Shown here one piece after another: positions 12,320 through 22,023 of a stretch of 64,000 nucleotides of DNA. How positions within the stretch are numbered: position 1 is the stretch's first letter; every line of letters starts with the position of its first letter. This stretch comes from Polia nebulosa. Its lineage: Eukaryota; Arthropoda; Insecta; Lepidoptera; Noctuidae. Under the pieces are notes generated by a model. The model was not told where the DNA came from and ran no database searches. It was given only the letters and a program-made list of their open reading frames with translations. The DNA is taken from assembly GCA_951329385.1 (NCBI GenBank), contig OX589608.1, positions 25,057,483-25,121,482 of the forward strand, read 5' to 3'. Made by a program: the position numbers and the translations under genes.

Positions 12320-12394
12320 TCATTTTAAATAAATTGGCATGAAGTAAAGCCTAAAAAACTTACTTTTTGAGTTCACTCTAACTTTGAAGAGATT
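12320..12394 (-). pseudogene. 3' end of the Jockey-like LINE that received the R1 element
   Basis: On the minus strand this continues the reading of 18767-19035 once the R1-clade element is removed: AYNPNLFKVRVNSKSKFFR and then a stop at 12320. It is the last 25 or so codons of a LINE ORF2. Confidence 0.75.
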
Positions 12395-12409
12395 AGGGTT
12401 GTATGCATT
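12395..12409 (+). repeat. 15-bp target-site duplication of the R1-clade element (3' side)
   Basis: AGGGTTGTATGCATT, repeated exactly at 18752-18766. The last bases merge with the poly-T that represents the element's poly(A) tail. Confidence 0.85.
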
Positions 12410-12717
12410 TTTTTTTTTTTTTTTGGGGGGTGGGAAATCATCCTATGACTTCTTCCGCTCTAGGGTGGAGCGGAAGGGTGTGTCAGACTCTTACTGACTA
12501 AAACCCACCCCTGTTCCTCCCTGCCTCGAGTGCCCGGGGGCGAGGTAACTCTTTCGAATTTATCCTCCACCCCCGGGCAGGCACCGGCCGTGGCAGGCCC
12601 CTTCCCTTGGCTGACAACTCTTTGAGGCGCGCGTGGCACACTACGCGCCGTCGACTCTCGGGCCTGGTGCTGATCGGAAGGCGAGTTACCCACTACTCGC
12701 CGTCCGCAGGCCCGGGT

Positions 12718-15700
12718 CTACGGTGGCCGGAGATCGTCTCGCGGCGCCGGAAGCCCCTGGCGTCTCCTGACGCGGCTGCTGCTGAGGGCGTGAGGGCGAC
12801 TCCGTTGTTGGTGCTCTCTCACGCGTCCCGCCTCCGCCTTCGCGAGCATTACTGCTTCGCAGAAGGAGGAGACGGCTTCCCATTCCCTCTCGCTCCGTAC
12901 CATGGCCTGAACCAGGGCACGGCGCGAGAGGTCGCTGCCGCCTATCGCATCCACGAGGACACGGCGGTGCTCTGCCCAAGCGGGGCAAACCTCCACCGTA
13001 TGCTCCGTGTCCTCTGGGCGATCCTCGCAATGGAAACACCCGGGGGTCACCTCCGCCTTGATCCGACACAGGTACTTACCGAAACAGCCGTGTCCGGTGA
13101 GCACCTGCGTCAGGCGGAAGGTGAGGGCGCCGTGACGCCTCTCCAGCCACTCCTCAAAGAGGGGCACTACCGCCTCGATGGTGGCGTGCCCAGCGCTGGG
13201 TTGCGACAGTCGCTCTCTCCATGTCACCATGAGATCCTGCCGGAGCTCGGTCCGCCGAGCCGCGAGTTGTCGCGGCAGCGGAGTTTCGCCCCGGCGTTTG
13301 GCCTCCTCGCGCCACTCGTACAGGTGCGCGAGGATTTTTGCCTCCAGATCCCACGGTGACAGTCCGGCAAGGAGGCTCGCCGCCTCACGGGAGATCGTGC
13401 GGTATCCGCGGATGATACGGATCGCCATGACGCTCTGGGACGCGTTCATCAGGCGAGCTGATCGCTGCCTCAACGAACGCGCCCACACCGGTGCCCCGTA
13501 GAGGGCCATGGACCGCACGATCCCCGCGTAGAGCCTCCGGCAGGAGGCGTTTGGCCCCCTCAGATTGGGTAGGAGCCGCTTCAAGGCGGCCCCGGCCCTG
13601 TCCAAACTGGGAGCCAAACGTCGAAAATGTTCGACGAAGTTCCACCGGCTGTCGAGGACGAGTCCCAGGTACTTCATCGTACCCTCGACGCCGATGCGAA
13701 CCCCTCCTACCGTGATCTGGGAACCCGCAGGTGGCGCGTTCCGACGACCATGAAAACACATGGCCTCGGACTTGTGCAATGCCACCTCGAGTCCCAGTTG
13801 CCGGATCCTCTCTATGACTGTCGCAACCCCGCGTGTCATAAGTTCGGCCGCCGCCTCGTGCGACCTCCCCTGCGCTAAGACCAGCGTGTCGTCAGCGTAG
13901 CACACTACGCTGACGCCAGTGGGGAGGTCGGCGCGCAGCACCCAGTCGTATCCGATGTTCCACAAGGGCGGGCCCAGGACCGATCCCTGTGGAACACCGC
14001 ACGACATCTCTCGCCGGTTCCATACTCCCTGATGACCGGGGTAGATGACGGCTCTGTCCGTCAGATACGCCTCGACTACGCGACGGAGGTAGGGCGGCAC
14101 CCGGTGATACCGGAGTGCCTCCACTATACAACTCCAGGGCAGGGTGTTGAAGGCATTGGCGATGTCCAGAGACACCGCCAAGACGACCCTACCCCGGGCC
14201 ACTGCATCCCCCGTCGTGAGGGCTCTTACGCGCATGACTGCGTCCACCGTGGAGCGCCCCCTGCGGAAGCCGTACTGGCTCTCCGCCAGGTCCGGCCCCA
14301 CCCGCACCAACTGCCCGACGAGGCGGTCTGCAATTACTCTTTCAAAGAGCTTGCCCACCTCGTCGAGCAGCACAATGGGCCGGTAAGCGGACGGAGAGTC
14401 CGCAGGGCGCCCCACCTTCTTGATCAGGACCAGCTTCCCCATCTTCCACCGACGTGGAAACTGGCCCCTCTCTAAGCATGCGCTTAAAAGCCCTCTGAGT
14501 CGAGGCCCGAGAGCCTCTTGCAACGCCAGGACCCAGGCTTTCCCATGAAAGCCATCGGGTCCTGGGGCGGTGTTTTTGGCATTCAGCCTACGCACCGCCG
14601 CTCTCAGCTCTACCTCGGTCACCTCGGGAGCATCGTCGTCGTCGTCGTCCTGGTCCGCGTCAGGTACCGCAGGAGACGGAGCCATAGGCGGAGGAGTATG
14701 TTCCCCTCGCGAGGGGAACAGAGCGCTCACCACGCCCTCCACGATCTGTGGCCGGAGACTCTGCGTCAGTGGGGGGGCCCATGGGCGGAGTTTCCCCTGC
14801 ACCGCTAGATACGGGCGCCCCCATGGGTCTCTGTTCAGAGTCTCCAGCGACTCCTCGCGGGCCGATCTCTTGGCCCGCAAGATCTCCGTTCGGAGGGCGA
14901 TCCTCGCAGCTCTGTACCCCTCGTATAGCTCCGCCTCGACAGCTTCCGTTTCCGGCGTGCGGTTACGGAGCCGTCTGCGGTACCTGGTGTACCGGCGTCG
15001 CGCGGCAATACACCCTTGGCGTAAAGCCGTAAGCGCCGGCGACCACCAGTACACCTGTCGCCGAGCAGAAGGCTGGACCCGGGGCATTGCCACGTCACAT
15101 ATCTCGGACATGGCCTCCTGGAACCACTCTGCCTCGTCGTTTATGTCGGCAGGCCTGTTCGGTGATGTCACCCAGGCCTGCACGATCGAGGCCTCCAGGA
15201 GTAGCTCCCGGTCCAGCTGCTTTAGCGACCAACGCGGACCGCTCGGGGTCTGTCGGACCGGCACGCTGGAGGTCTGGGCGGAAACGTCAAACCGGATGTA
15301 CCGATGATCGGAAGACGTCTCCACCTCCTCCAGAACGCGCCAGTCAAGTACGCGCGGTGACAGAGCGGGGCTGGCGAACGAGAGGTCCACCACCGATTCG
15401 CCCCGCCACCGCACGCACGTGGGGACAGAACCCCGGTTCAGGACGACCAGGCCTGTCTCCAGAGCCCAGTCCTCCACCATCCTGCCCCTTGCGTCCGTGT
15501 ACCGGGAACCCCAAGCCAAGTTCTTGGCATTGAAGTCCCCGAGAACGAGCGCAGGGAGGGAACGGTATCCGACGACGACGTCTCTCAACTCCGCGAGGGA
15601 GTTGTGGAACTCGGCGAGAGTTCGGCTCGGGGAGAAGTACACCCCTACCACTACTATCTCCCCGAACCGTGCTGCCACGCAACCCCGACCCCTCTTGACC

Positions 15701-15918
15701 TCCTCGAGGGTCGGGGTACCGGCGGCGGCCGACGAAATGATGGTCACCGAGCCGTCCAGGTCCTCCACCCAGTCATCCCTGGGCGGGAGATAGTACGGCT
15801 CGGGGACCACGGCGATGTTAATCGACCACTGCACCATGCTCTGGAACAACAGGTCCTGAGCATCAGCGCAGTGGTTGATGTTCGCCTGGAGGAGGCGTAA
15901 TGGGGCCGTTATTGGCAT
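12718..15918 (-). CDS. R1-clade ORF2: endonuclease and reverse transcriptase
   Basis: A 1066-residue open frame. Residues 1-220 form an apurinic-type endonuclease, with LLQANINH at the start, VPEPYYLP, LGDFNAKNLAWGS and SSDHRYIRF. Residues about 450-740 are reverse transcriptase: NAKNTAPGPDGFHGKAW, PSAYRPIVLLDEVGKLFE, SQYGFRRGRSTVDAV, SLDIANAFNTLPW, GVPQGSVLGPPLWN and the catalytic box CYADD. Near the C-terminus is a CX2CX8HX4C zinc motif (CFHCEDRPEDTEHTVEVC). The start is placed at 15918 because that ATG overlaps the ORF1 stop, a common LINE arrangement; the frame is open for 119 more codons upstream, inside ORF1. The protein would cut target DNA and copy the element RNA at the nick. No disabling change was seen, so it may still be active. 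Confidence 0.9.
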   Translation of the reverse strand: MPITAPLRLLQANINHCADAQDLLFQSMVQWSINIAVVPEPYYLPPRDDWVEDLDGSVTIISSAAAGTPTLEEVKRGRGCVAARFGEIVVVGVYFSPSRTLAEFHNSLAELRDVVVGYRSLPALVLGDFNAKNLAWGSRYTDARGRMVEDWALETGLVVLNRGSVPTCVRWRGESVVDLSFASPALSPRVLDWRVLEEVETSSDHRYIRFDVSAQTSSVPVRQTPSGPRWSLKQLDRELLLEASIVQAWVTSPNRPADINDEAEWFQEAMSEICDVAMPRVQPSARRQVYWWSPALTALRQGCIAARRRYTRYRRRLRNRTPETEAVEAELYEGYRAARIALRTEILRAKRSAREESLETLNRDPWGRPYLAVQGKLRPWAPPLTQSLRPQIVEGVVSALFPSRGEHTPPPMAPSPAVPDADQDDDDDDAPEVTEVELRAAVRRLNAKNTAPGPDGFHGKAWVLALQEALGPRLRGLLSACLERGQFPRRWKMGKLVLIKKVGRPADSPSAYRPIVLLDEVGKLFERVIADRLVGQLVRVGPDLAESQYGFRRGRSTVDAVMRVRALTTGDAVARGRVVLAVSLDIANAFNTLPWSCIVEALRYHRVPPYLRRVVEAYLTDRAVIYPGHQGVWNRREMSCGVPQGSVLGPPLWNIGYDWVLRADLPTGVSVVCYADDTLVLAQGRSHEAAAELMTRGVATVIERIRQLGLEVALHKSEAMCFHGRRNAPPAGSQITVGGVRIGVEGTMKYLGLVLDSRWNFVEHFRRLAPSLDRAGAALKRLLPNLRGPNASCRRLYAGIVRSMALYGAPVWARSLRQRSARLMNASQSVMAIRIIRGYRTISREAASLLAGLSPWDLEAKILAHLYEWREEAKRRGETPLPRQLAARRTELRQDLMVTWRERLSQPSAGHATIEAVVPLFEEWLERRHGALTFRLTQVLTGHGCFGKYLCRIKAEVTPGCFHCEDRPEDTEHTVEVCPAWAEHRRVLVDAIGGSDLSRRALVQAMVRSEREWEAVSSFCEAVMLAKAEAGRVREHQQRSRPHALSSSRVRRRQGLPAPRDDLRPP

Positions 15919-18227
15919 TCCATTACAGCCTCCTCCTCCCCAGCCCTCTGCGAGGGTCCAGCCACCGCGATGTTTGCGGTGGCGACGACGGCTGTGGGTG
16001 CAGCGTCGGCGGAAGCGGCGACGGCGGCGGCTGCGACGGTGGTGGTGGTGGAGGGCCTGCCCCTGGCCCTGGTCTTGGCGGGTGGGGCGCAGGTCCTGCT
16101 CCCAGCCCGGTGATCGGCCGGCTTGCCAGCTGCCGCACATGCTGCGCAGTGCGGCGCGGCCTCGCAGGAGCCGGCCTTGTGACCGGGCCGACCACAGCGG
16201 AAACAGTGGTTCCCTCTGTCCACCTCCGAGGTGCACCTCGCTGCCACGTGGTCGCCCACATGGCAGCGGAAGCACCTCAGAGGTCTGGGTTCCAGCAGCT
16301 TGACCTGCGCAGACACCCAGCCCACCAAGAGCCTTCGGCCCTTCCCAGTTATCTGGCTCGCCGCCGACACGGGGCAGCTCACCGTTACGGTGAGAAGCCC
16401 CGCGCGATCAGGACGGAGAGTGCCTACCCTCACCTGCTCGGCAGGGCACCCTCCAGTCCTGGCGACGGCGGCCGCCACCTCCGCCTCCGTCACAGAGTCG
16501 TCCAGGCCCATAATGCGCATGTCTGCGCTCTTGGTGGGCCTGGACACTCGAGCCTCGTCGACCAGCAACGCCCTGATCTTCTCGGCCAGGGCGTCAGCAG
16601 CTGGGCCGCTGGAGGCGCCGGGGACCTCCAGCATCCGGGCTCCGGTCTTGGTGACCTTCACCCGAACGCCGTCGGCACACCCCACCTCCTCGAGGCTCAC
16701 CGCCGCCTTGGTTTTGGCGAGCACGCTGCGGTAGGTCACGCCCTTCTGGACCGCTTCCGGCTGCAGCGTGATAACCACAGCCGCGGACCTCGGGGCGCGG
16801 AGCCTGGCCGCAGCGGCCCGCTCCTTGCGCCGCTTCCGCCTCTCTCGGCGTTTGGCCGCCCTTTTGGCCTTTCCCGCCTTCTCTTTCTCCCCGGCCACTT
16901 GCCATTCGGCAGCGTCGGCCGGAGGAGGTTGGGAAGTCGGGGCAGGCTGTGACGGCCGTCTCGCCGCCTGGGCTGGGGCCTTCGGGGCTTTCGCCGCCCG
17001 TGCGGCCGCCCCACCCGGTTTGGGCGGCGCCTTTGGCGCCTTCGGTGGGGCCGACCCCGCGGGTCTCAGCACAGACCCGCTGTCGGCCCGTCCCACCGAA
17101 CCCTGCTTGGGCGCAGCAGCCGCAGCGGCGGCAAATGAGCCCACTAGCCGCTGGCCCAACGCCGGCTGACTCGCCGCCAGCGGGGGCCGCAGCACGATGC
17201 CCTCCAGCACGGAGAACCGCCTGTTGAAGGCAGCCAGCTCCTGCCGCACCAGATCGAGAACCTGGTTCTCCGCGGCGGGCAGGGGCTGACTCGGCCCGTG
17301 CTGGAGCTCATCCCGCGCGTCCCTCCGGGGGCCAGCTCCTCGTCGGAGCTCGGCCAGGTCTGCCCGGAGCCTCTGGTTCTCCTTAACCAGGTGCTCCGTA
17401 GTGGCGGTCAGGCGGGCGACCTCCGTCCGCAATTTGGACGTCTCGTCCGCAGACGAAGGCCCGCCGAAGCTCGCCTCCGCCGCCGCCACAATGGAGGCCG
17501 TGGCCGCGGATGTGGCCCTGCTCCTAGAAGAGGCAAGCCTCTTGTGGACCACATCCTTGATCGCGTTCGCCACGACCCCCGCAAGTCTGTCCGCTCGCTC
17601 TGACTTGGAGCTGACAGAGAACGCCGATCGTCCGCTTGAGGACCCCGAGACCGATACCCGGGGACCCCCAGCGGTGGAGCGGCGCTCCTCCTCCGCGGCG
17701 AGCCTCAGGGCTCGCCTGCCACCCTTTGAGCCTTTTGACGGCCTCCCCGCCCCCCTACCCCTCGTGCTGGTGGGAATCTTGGGAGGCGGCGCCATCACCT
17801 CAGCGTCAGAGGATGACTCACGGCCCTCCCCTGTTTTGGAACGCTTCTGGTTCCGGAAGAACCGCGAGCCCTGACTCACGGTGCTTCCGGAAGCGCTCCC
17901 ATCCTCACGCTCCAGGCTCCTAAAAGGGCCCAGAGCGGTGAGAAGTGGTGCTGCGTCGATCGCCGACGCCGCACCACTCTCCACCTCCTTGCCGACTTCG
18001 CTTTGGCTAACTTCGCCCGACCGCGGCTTGTCGGGCGTCTTATAGCTGAAGGAGATCATCTCCTGGAATGTAGGAGATGATCTCGAGCCTCCTCGGCTCT
18101 TGTTGTCGGGATTGTCCCCGACAAACGGATCCAGGTCGTCGTGTATAAGCGTGAGATTAAGGCGCCCCCCCCCAGTATACGAATGGGGGCGTGTCTGGGA
18201 GTCATTTGCATTAATCTTTTCTGTCAT
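15909..18227 (-). CDS. R1-clade ORF1: gag-like nucleic-acid-binding protein
   Basis: A 772-residue open frame ending MECQ and a TAA that overlaps the ORF2 start by ten bases. The N-terminal half is rich in Ser, Lys and Arg, with a probable coiled coil around TEHLVKENQRLRADLAELRR. A low-complexity Ala/Pro/Lys stretch follows. Near the C-terminus (roughly residues 650-712) lie three zinc knuckles: CFRCHVGDHVAARC, CFRCGRPGHKAGSC and CAACAAAGKPADHRAGSRTC. Such proteins bind the element RNA and form the ribonucleoprotein particle. The reading frame is intact. Very high GC makes several spurious frames open here on both strands. Confidence 0.88.
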   Translation of the reverse strand: MTEKINANDSQTRPHSYTGGGRLNLTLIHDDLDPFVGDNPDNKSRGGSRSSPTFQEMISFSYKTPDKPRSGEVSQSEVGKEVESGAASAIDAAPLLTALGPFRSLEREDGSASGSTVSQGSRFFRNQKRSKTGEGRESSSDAEVMAPPPKIPTSTRGRGAGRPSKGSKGGRRALRLAAEEERRSTAGGPRVSVSGSSSGRSAFSVSSKSERADRLAGVVANAIKDVVHKRLASSRSRATSAATASIVAAAEASFGGPSSADETSKLRTEVARLTATTEHLVKENQRLRADLAELRRGAGPRRDARDELQHGPSQPLPAAENQVLDLVRQELAAFNRRFSVLEGIVLRPPLAASQPALGQRLVGSFAAAAAAAPKQGSVGRADSGSVLRPAGSAPPKAPKAPPKPGGAAARAAKAPKAPAQAARRPSQPAPTSQPPPADAAEWQVAGEKEKAGKAKRAAKRRERRKRRKERAAAARLRAPRSAAVVITLQPEAVQKGVTYRSVLAKTKAAVSLEEVGCADGVRVKVTKTGARMLEVPGASSGPAADALAEKIRALLVDEARVSRPTKSADMRIMGLDDSVTEAEVAAAVARTGGCPAEQVRVGTLRPDRAGLLTVTVSCPVSAASQITGKGRRLLVGWVSAQVKLLEPRPLRCFRCHVGDHVAARCTSEVDRGNHCFRCGRPGHKAGSCEAAPHCAACAAAGKPADHRAGSRTCAPPAKTRARGRPSTTTTVAAAAVAASADAAPTAVVATANIAVAGPSQRAGEEEAVMECQ

Positions 18228-18751
18228 TTTTGTTGTTTCCTTTGGAGGGTGTGGTCCCTATCTCCTACTCTCTACCTCCCTATCCCTCCTCTAACATATC
18301 GCATGGTCCACATTCACTCTCTCTCATTCACTCACTCACTCACACACTCTGCCCCCCCAGTTTCGGCGCCACTCTCACAGTCGCATCTGATGAACAGATG
18401 CGTACCACAGAGCAGCGACGAAGTTCCCCCAGGTTCCATGCCGTTAGGAGGCTCGAACAGCTTGCTCAAGTCTCCCAACGGCGCAGCCCTCTTGTGAGGC
18501 GCTAGCATCCGGACATCCCTCCAGTACGCATCCCATAGCCACGCCTCCAAGCTGGGATTGGGTGGAGGTCGCATCCACTGGCAGTCGACGATGATCGACT
18601 GACAATGGACGCGACCCCCGGTGTGTTCCTCTTAGTCGGGCCTCTCCCCTGGAGCCATCCGGCACAAGTTAGTCACTCATGCCGGAAGTCCCCAGGATCA
18701 TGGAGACCCATAAGCCCCACCACGACGGCAACGTAGAAACACTCGGTGGGG
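18228..18751 (-). other. 5' leader of the R1-clade element
   Basis: Upstream of the ORF1 start up to the target duplication. It is GC-rich near the element end and contains a CACTCACTCACTCACAC-type run at about 18327-18347. An internal promoter is expected in such leaders but no specific site was recognised. Confidence 0.6.
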
Positions 18752-18766
18752 AGGGTTGTATGCATT
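18752..18766 (+). repeat. 15-bp target-site duplication of the R1-clade element (5' side)
   Basis: AGGGTTGTATGCATT, an exact copy of 12395-12409. Confidence 0.85.
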
Positions 18767-19035
18767 CGGAAATGCAAACGCAGGTAGAGAGTTCCACTCC
18801 TTTGCTGTGCGCATTATGAAAGACGTTCGGAAACACTAAGTGCGAATTTGTGGAATAGCAACAAGGTAGGGATGGTAACTTGCAGTGCGTCTAGATGTCC
18901 GATGGTAGAAGGGGGCCGATGGGATGAGGTCGTGGAGTTCTTGGGCACACTCCAAAGTACATTCTGTAGAAGACCAACAAGCAGGCAACCTTGCGGCGAT
19001 GAGCCACGTTCCACTGAGTTAAGGGTACACTAGTC
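18767..19035 (-). pseudogene. Jockey-like LINE ORF2 C-terminal relic, split by the R1 element
   Basis: The minus strand reads VAHRRKVACLLVFYRMYFG, then, after a one-base frame change, ELHDLIPSAPFYHRTSRRT, an in-frame stop, and FIMRTAKEWNSLPAFAFP. These are hallmarks of the region just before the stop of many lepidopteran LINE ORF2 proteins. The reading continues at 12394 on the other side of the R1 element. A frameshift and a stop show the host LINE was already dead, or has died since. Confidence 0.8.
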
Positions 19036-19617
19036 GGCCGCACGAACTATTTGGTGGGCGGGGTTAAAATGCATGCTATCTCATCCGACACCACGTGCGA
19101 GAGAGATAGACGCTGTGATGAGCAGTAAGAAGCTAGTGCGCGTACACATACACACTCCTAACGCTGAGTGACGCATACATGCGCGATTTCATTGAAAAGT
19201 GGTTGCAGCGGCGTGTGTGTGCGGCGTCATTGCGTAGGTAGGTACGCGATAACGCCACATCGGTGGCGCGTGACGCGTCTGCGTTCAACATTCTTATTTG
19301 TTTGAATGACAACATAAACTCAAACAAATAAGTGTTAGAACTTAGGATTATCACTGTGTGAAACGTAATTATTATGCACCCAATTTAGTTGTTGTTATGA
19401 AAGGTCAAGCACCTAAATAATATCGACCCGCGACTTTGCTCACGTGATCTTTTGCGAAAATGTGAATGTATGTAGAAGAACATTGCTAACAACAAATAAT
19501 TTAATTGATTTGAGTTTTTACTTTTTTTTCTTTATGCTTTTGTATTTTATTGTATGTTGTGCAGATATTACTATGTAGGTATGATACAGTTATTTATGAT
19601 ACTAGTCCGGTTACACA
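19036..19617. other. Non-coding stretch
   Basis: No gene recognised. Mixed composition with a CG-containing segment near 19030-19290; AT-rich afterwards. Confidence 0.45.
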
Positions 19618-19906
19618 ACGTTTTTCAACACATTTGCGAGAAAACAGTACTGCCAATAGTTTTATTCTCGTAAGGTGAAACTCCTTGGTAGAATTCTTAA
19701 ATATTTTAGGAAATTAAAAAATACCGTAAAGGATACGCACAGCGCTATACAACGGAGCGTGCGGTCACTGCGGTCAAATAGGGACCTACTTAGGTGAGAG
19801 TACCTATTTTACCACACGTTCCATTGTATGTTGCATAATTTTGAACTTTCGAACAATGTATACAGGCTTCGTAAATGTATTTTTCGAGCAAATGTGTTGA
19901 AAAATA
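19618..19906. repeat. Possible MITE with CAACACATTTGC inverted ends
   Basis: Left end GTTTTTCAACACATTTGCGAG, right end CGAGCAAATGTGTTGAAAAA, inverted relative to each other and about 290 bp apart. Target duplication not resolved. Confidence 0.5.
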
Positions 19907-19917
19907 GGTATTTACTT

Positions 19918-19930
19918 ACCCTAGCTAGTT
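19918..19930 (+). repeat. 13-bp target-site duplication (left) of an R1-type fragment
   Basis: ACCCTAGCTAGTT, repeated at 20457-20469. Confidence 0.8.
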
Positions 19931-20456
19931 CCCGGCCCTGGTTCAGGCCATGGTACGGAACGAGAGGGAATGGGAAGCAGTCTCCGCCTTCTGCGAAGCA
20001 GTAATGCTCGCGAAGGCGGAGGCGAGACGCGTGAGGGAAGCTCAACGGAGTGCCCTTTACGGCCCTGGCCGCTACCACCGCAGGAAAGTTACTGGGCGTA
20101 CTGGGCGTAGGACGTCGCGAGACGATCTCCGGCCACCGTAGACCCGGGCCTGCGGACGGCGAGCAGTGGGTAGCTCGCCGTCCGATCAGCACCAGGCCCG
20201 TGAGTCGACGGCGCGTAGTGTTCCACGCGCGCCTCAGAGAGATTAGTGTCAGCCACCACTGACGGGGCCCATCGTGGCCGTTGCCTGCATGCCTAGGGGT
20301 AGCGGATAAATTCTGAAAATGAGTTACCGCACCCCTGGGCACTCAGGCAGGGAAGGAACAGGGGTGGATTTTAGTCAGTAGTCTGACAGGCCCTCCCGCT
20401 CCACCCAGAGCGGGAGAAGTCATTGGATGATTTCCGACCCCCCCCCCAAAAAAGAA
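19931..20456 (+). mobile_element. 5'-truncated R1-clade LINE copy
   Basis: Carries only the last 60 or so codons of ORF2 (NEREWEAVSAFCEAVMLAK, ending DDLRPP) and the 3' untranslated region, ending CCCCCCAAAAAAGAA. It is flanked by the 13-bp duplication ACCCTAGCTAGTT, so it is an independent target-primed insertion with early termination of reverse transcription. Confidence 0.88.
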
Positions 20457-20469
20457 ACCCTAGCTAGTT

Positions 20470-20989
20470 AGCTATAATAACCTACAGGTGACTCACCGTA
20501 AGTATTATTATAACAACCTGAATCAGGATAACTTCTTTTTCGACAGCGCGACTGATTTGTGAGTCTTGTTATTTATGTAGGTACATCAAATAAAAAGAAC
20601 TATGTTCTATTGTAAATTGTTTATTGATTGTTTGTTTACAATAGCGGTTTGTAATATTCTCGTAGTACACAGATAACAAAACTAGCCATTGTGTCACCAT
20701 AGTGACTAGCACAAACGTCTGCCAAAATAGTATCGTAAACGGAATAGTAACAGCACAGTCTTCCCTACTTCTAGAAGTCCAAAGAACTAAAACTAAGGTA
20801 CCTAAGTAATCGTGCGGGATTTGCGGGCGCGCAAGGTACTCGTAACATAACTACTTTGTGATTTTTGTTTATAATAACACTATTTAGCATAATAATTATT
20901 TGTAGTAAGTATTTAATTTCCTGGTACTCTACGCACACATATCCATAGGCAAATAGGTACGATACGGCTATACATACAGAAAAAGTAAG
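20470..20989. other. Non-coding AT-rich stretch
   Basis: Nothing recognised on either strand. Confidence 0.4.
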
Positions 20990-21263
20990 AAAACCGGCCA
21001 AGCGCGAGTCGGACTCGCACACGAAGGGTTCCGTACCGTAAACTGCAGTTTTTTTTGGGCTGTATCTCATGATCCTTAATAGATAGACAGCTGAAATTTT
21101 CACACAGCATGTATTTCTATAGCAGCAACTATAAAATACACATTCTGTAAAAAATTCAACTGTGTAGCTATCACGGTTCATGAGATACAGCCTGATGACA
21201 GACGGACAGCGGAGTCTTAGTAATAGGGTCCCGTTTGACTCTTTGGGTACGGAACCCTAAAAA
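20990..21263 (+). repeat. Dispersed repeat, near-full copy (GGTACGGAACCCTAAAAA end)
   Basis: Begins AAACCGGCCAAGCGCGAGTC and includes GGGTTCCGTACC and CATGATCCTTAATAGATAGA. It ends with GGGTCCCGTTTGACTC and GGGTACGGAACCCTAAAAA. This is the longest of four copies in the window, the others being 2757-2850, 31976-32113 and inverted 49919-50067. The conserved head and tail suggest a SINE or a short LINE 3' end; no pol III boxes were recognised. Confidence 0.8.
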
Positions 21264-21450
21264 TGTGAAAACCCTGCGGCAATCACGTATCGGAGGCGGC
21301 ATTTCGTCAGACTTCATAGTTATCTTTGTCGCACGAAGACGGACCAGCGACAAACGTCACAAAGGTAGTGTGCGACAGAGATAACGCTCTACGAAGCCGA
21401 AACTAGCTTATTTTTCCAAAATATATGCATTATTTACCGCCGGTGCCTGT

Positions 21451-21795
21451 ATCATCATCTGTCATCATCATCATCATCATCATTATCATCTTCATCATTA
21501 TCATCTTCATCATTATCATCTTCATCATCATCATCATCATCATCATCGTCATCATCCCACCATCATCATCATCATCATCATCATCATCTTCATCATCATC
21601 ATCATCATCATCATCGTCATCATCATCATCATCATCCATCATCATCCATCGTCATCATCATCATCATCCCACCATCATCATCATCATCATCATCATCGTC
21701 ATCGTCATCGTCATCATCATCATCATCATCCATCATCATTCATCGTCATCATCATCATCATCCCACCATCATCATCATCATCGTCAGCGTCATCG

Positions 21796-21846
<51 letters not shown>

Positions 21847-21940
21847 CACCATCATCATCATCATCATCATCATCATCGTCATCGTCATCGTCATCATCAT
21901 CATCATCCCACCATCATCATCATCATCGTCATCGTCATCG

Positions 21941-22012
<72 letters not shown>

Positions 22013-22023
22013 GCGTCGTCGTC
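21451..22023 (+). repeat. Long TCA/ATC trinucleotide microsatellite
   Basis: About 570 bp of CAT/ATC repeats broken by TCGTCATCG, CATCCATC and ATCCCACC interruptions that themselves recur at intervals. All frames are open simply because of the repeat (poly-Ser, Ile or His; Met or Asp on the other strand). There is no sign of a gene. Confidence 0.95.

Larger units (their letters stand above)
12410..18751 (-). mobile_element. Complete R1-clade non-LTR retrotransposon
   Basis: A 6.3-kb unit on the minus strand with about 520 bp of 5' leader, ORF1, an overlapping ORF2, about 300 bp of 3' untranslated region and a poly(A) tail seen as T bases from 12410. It is bracketed by the 15-bp duplication AGGGTTGTATGCATT. 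GC content is far above the surroundings. R1-clade assignment rests on the endonuclease start (LLQANINHCADAQDLL), the CCHC-bearing ORF1 and the CCHC motif at the ORF2 end. The target is the end of another LINE, not 28S rDNA or telomeric repeats. Three truncated relatives lie at 19931-20456, 24868-25411 and 39561-40826. Confidence 0.9.

Noticed and set aside
12607..17923. Many long open frames on the plus strand opposite the R1-clade LINE
   Set aside because: They follow from high GC and codon bias of the true minus-strand ORFs; they show no domain motifs.
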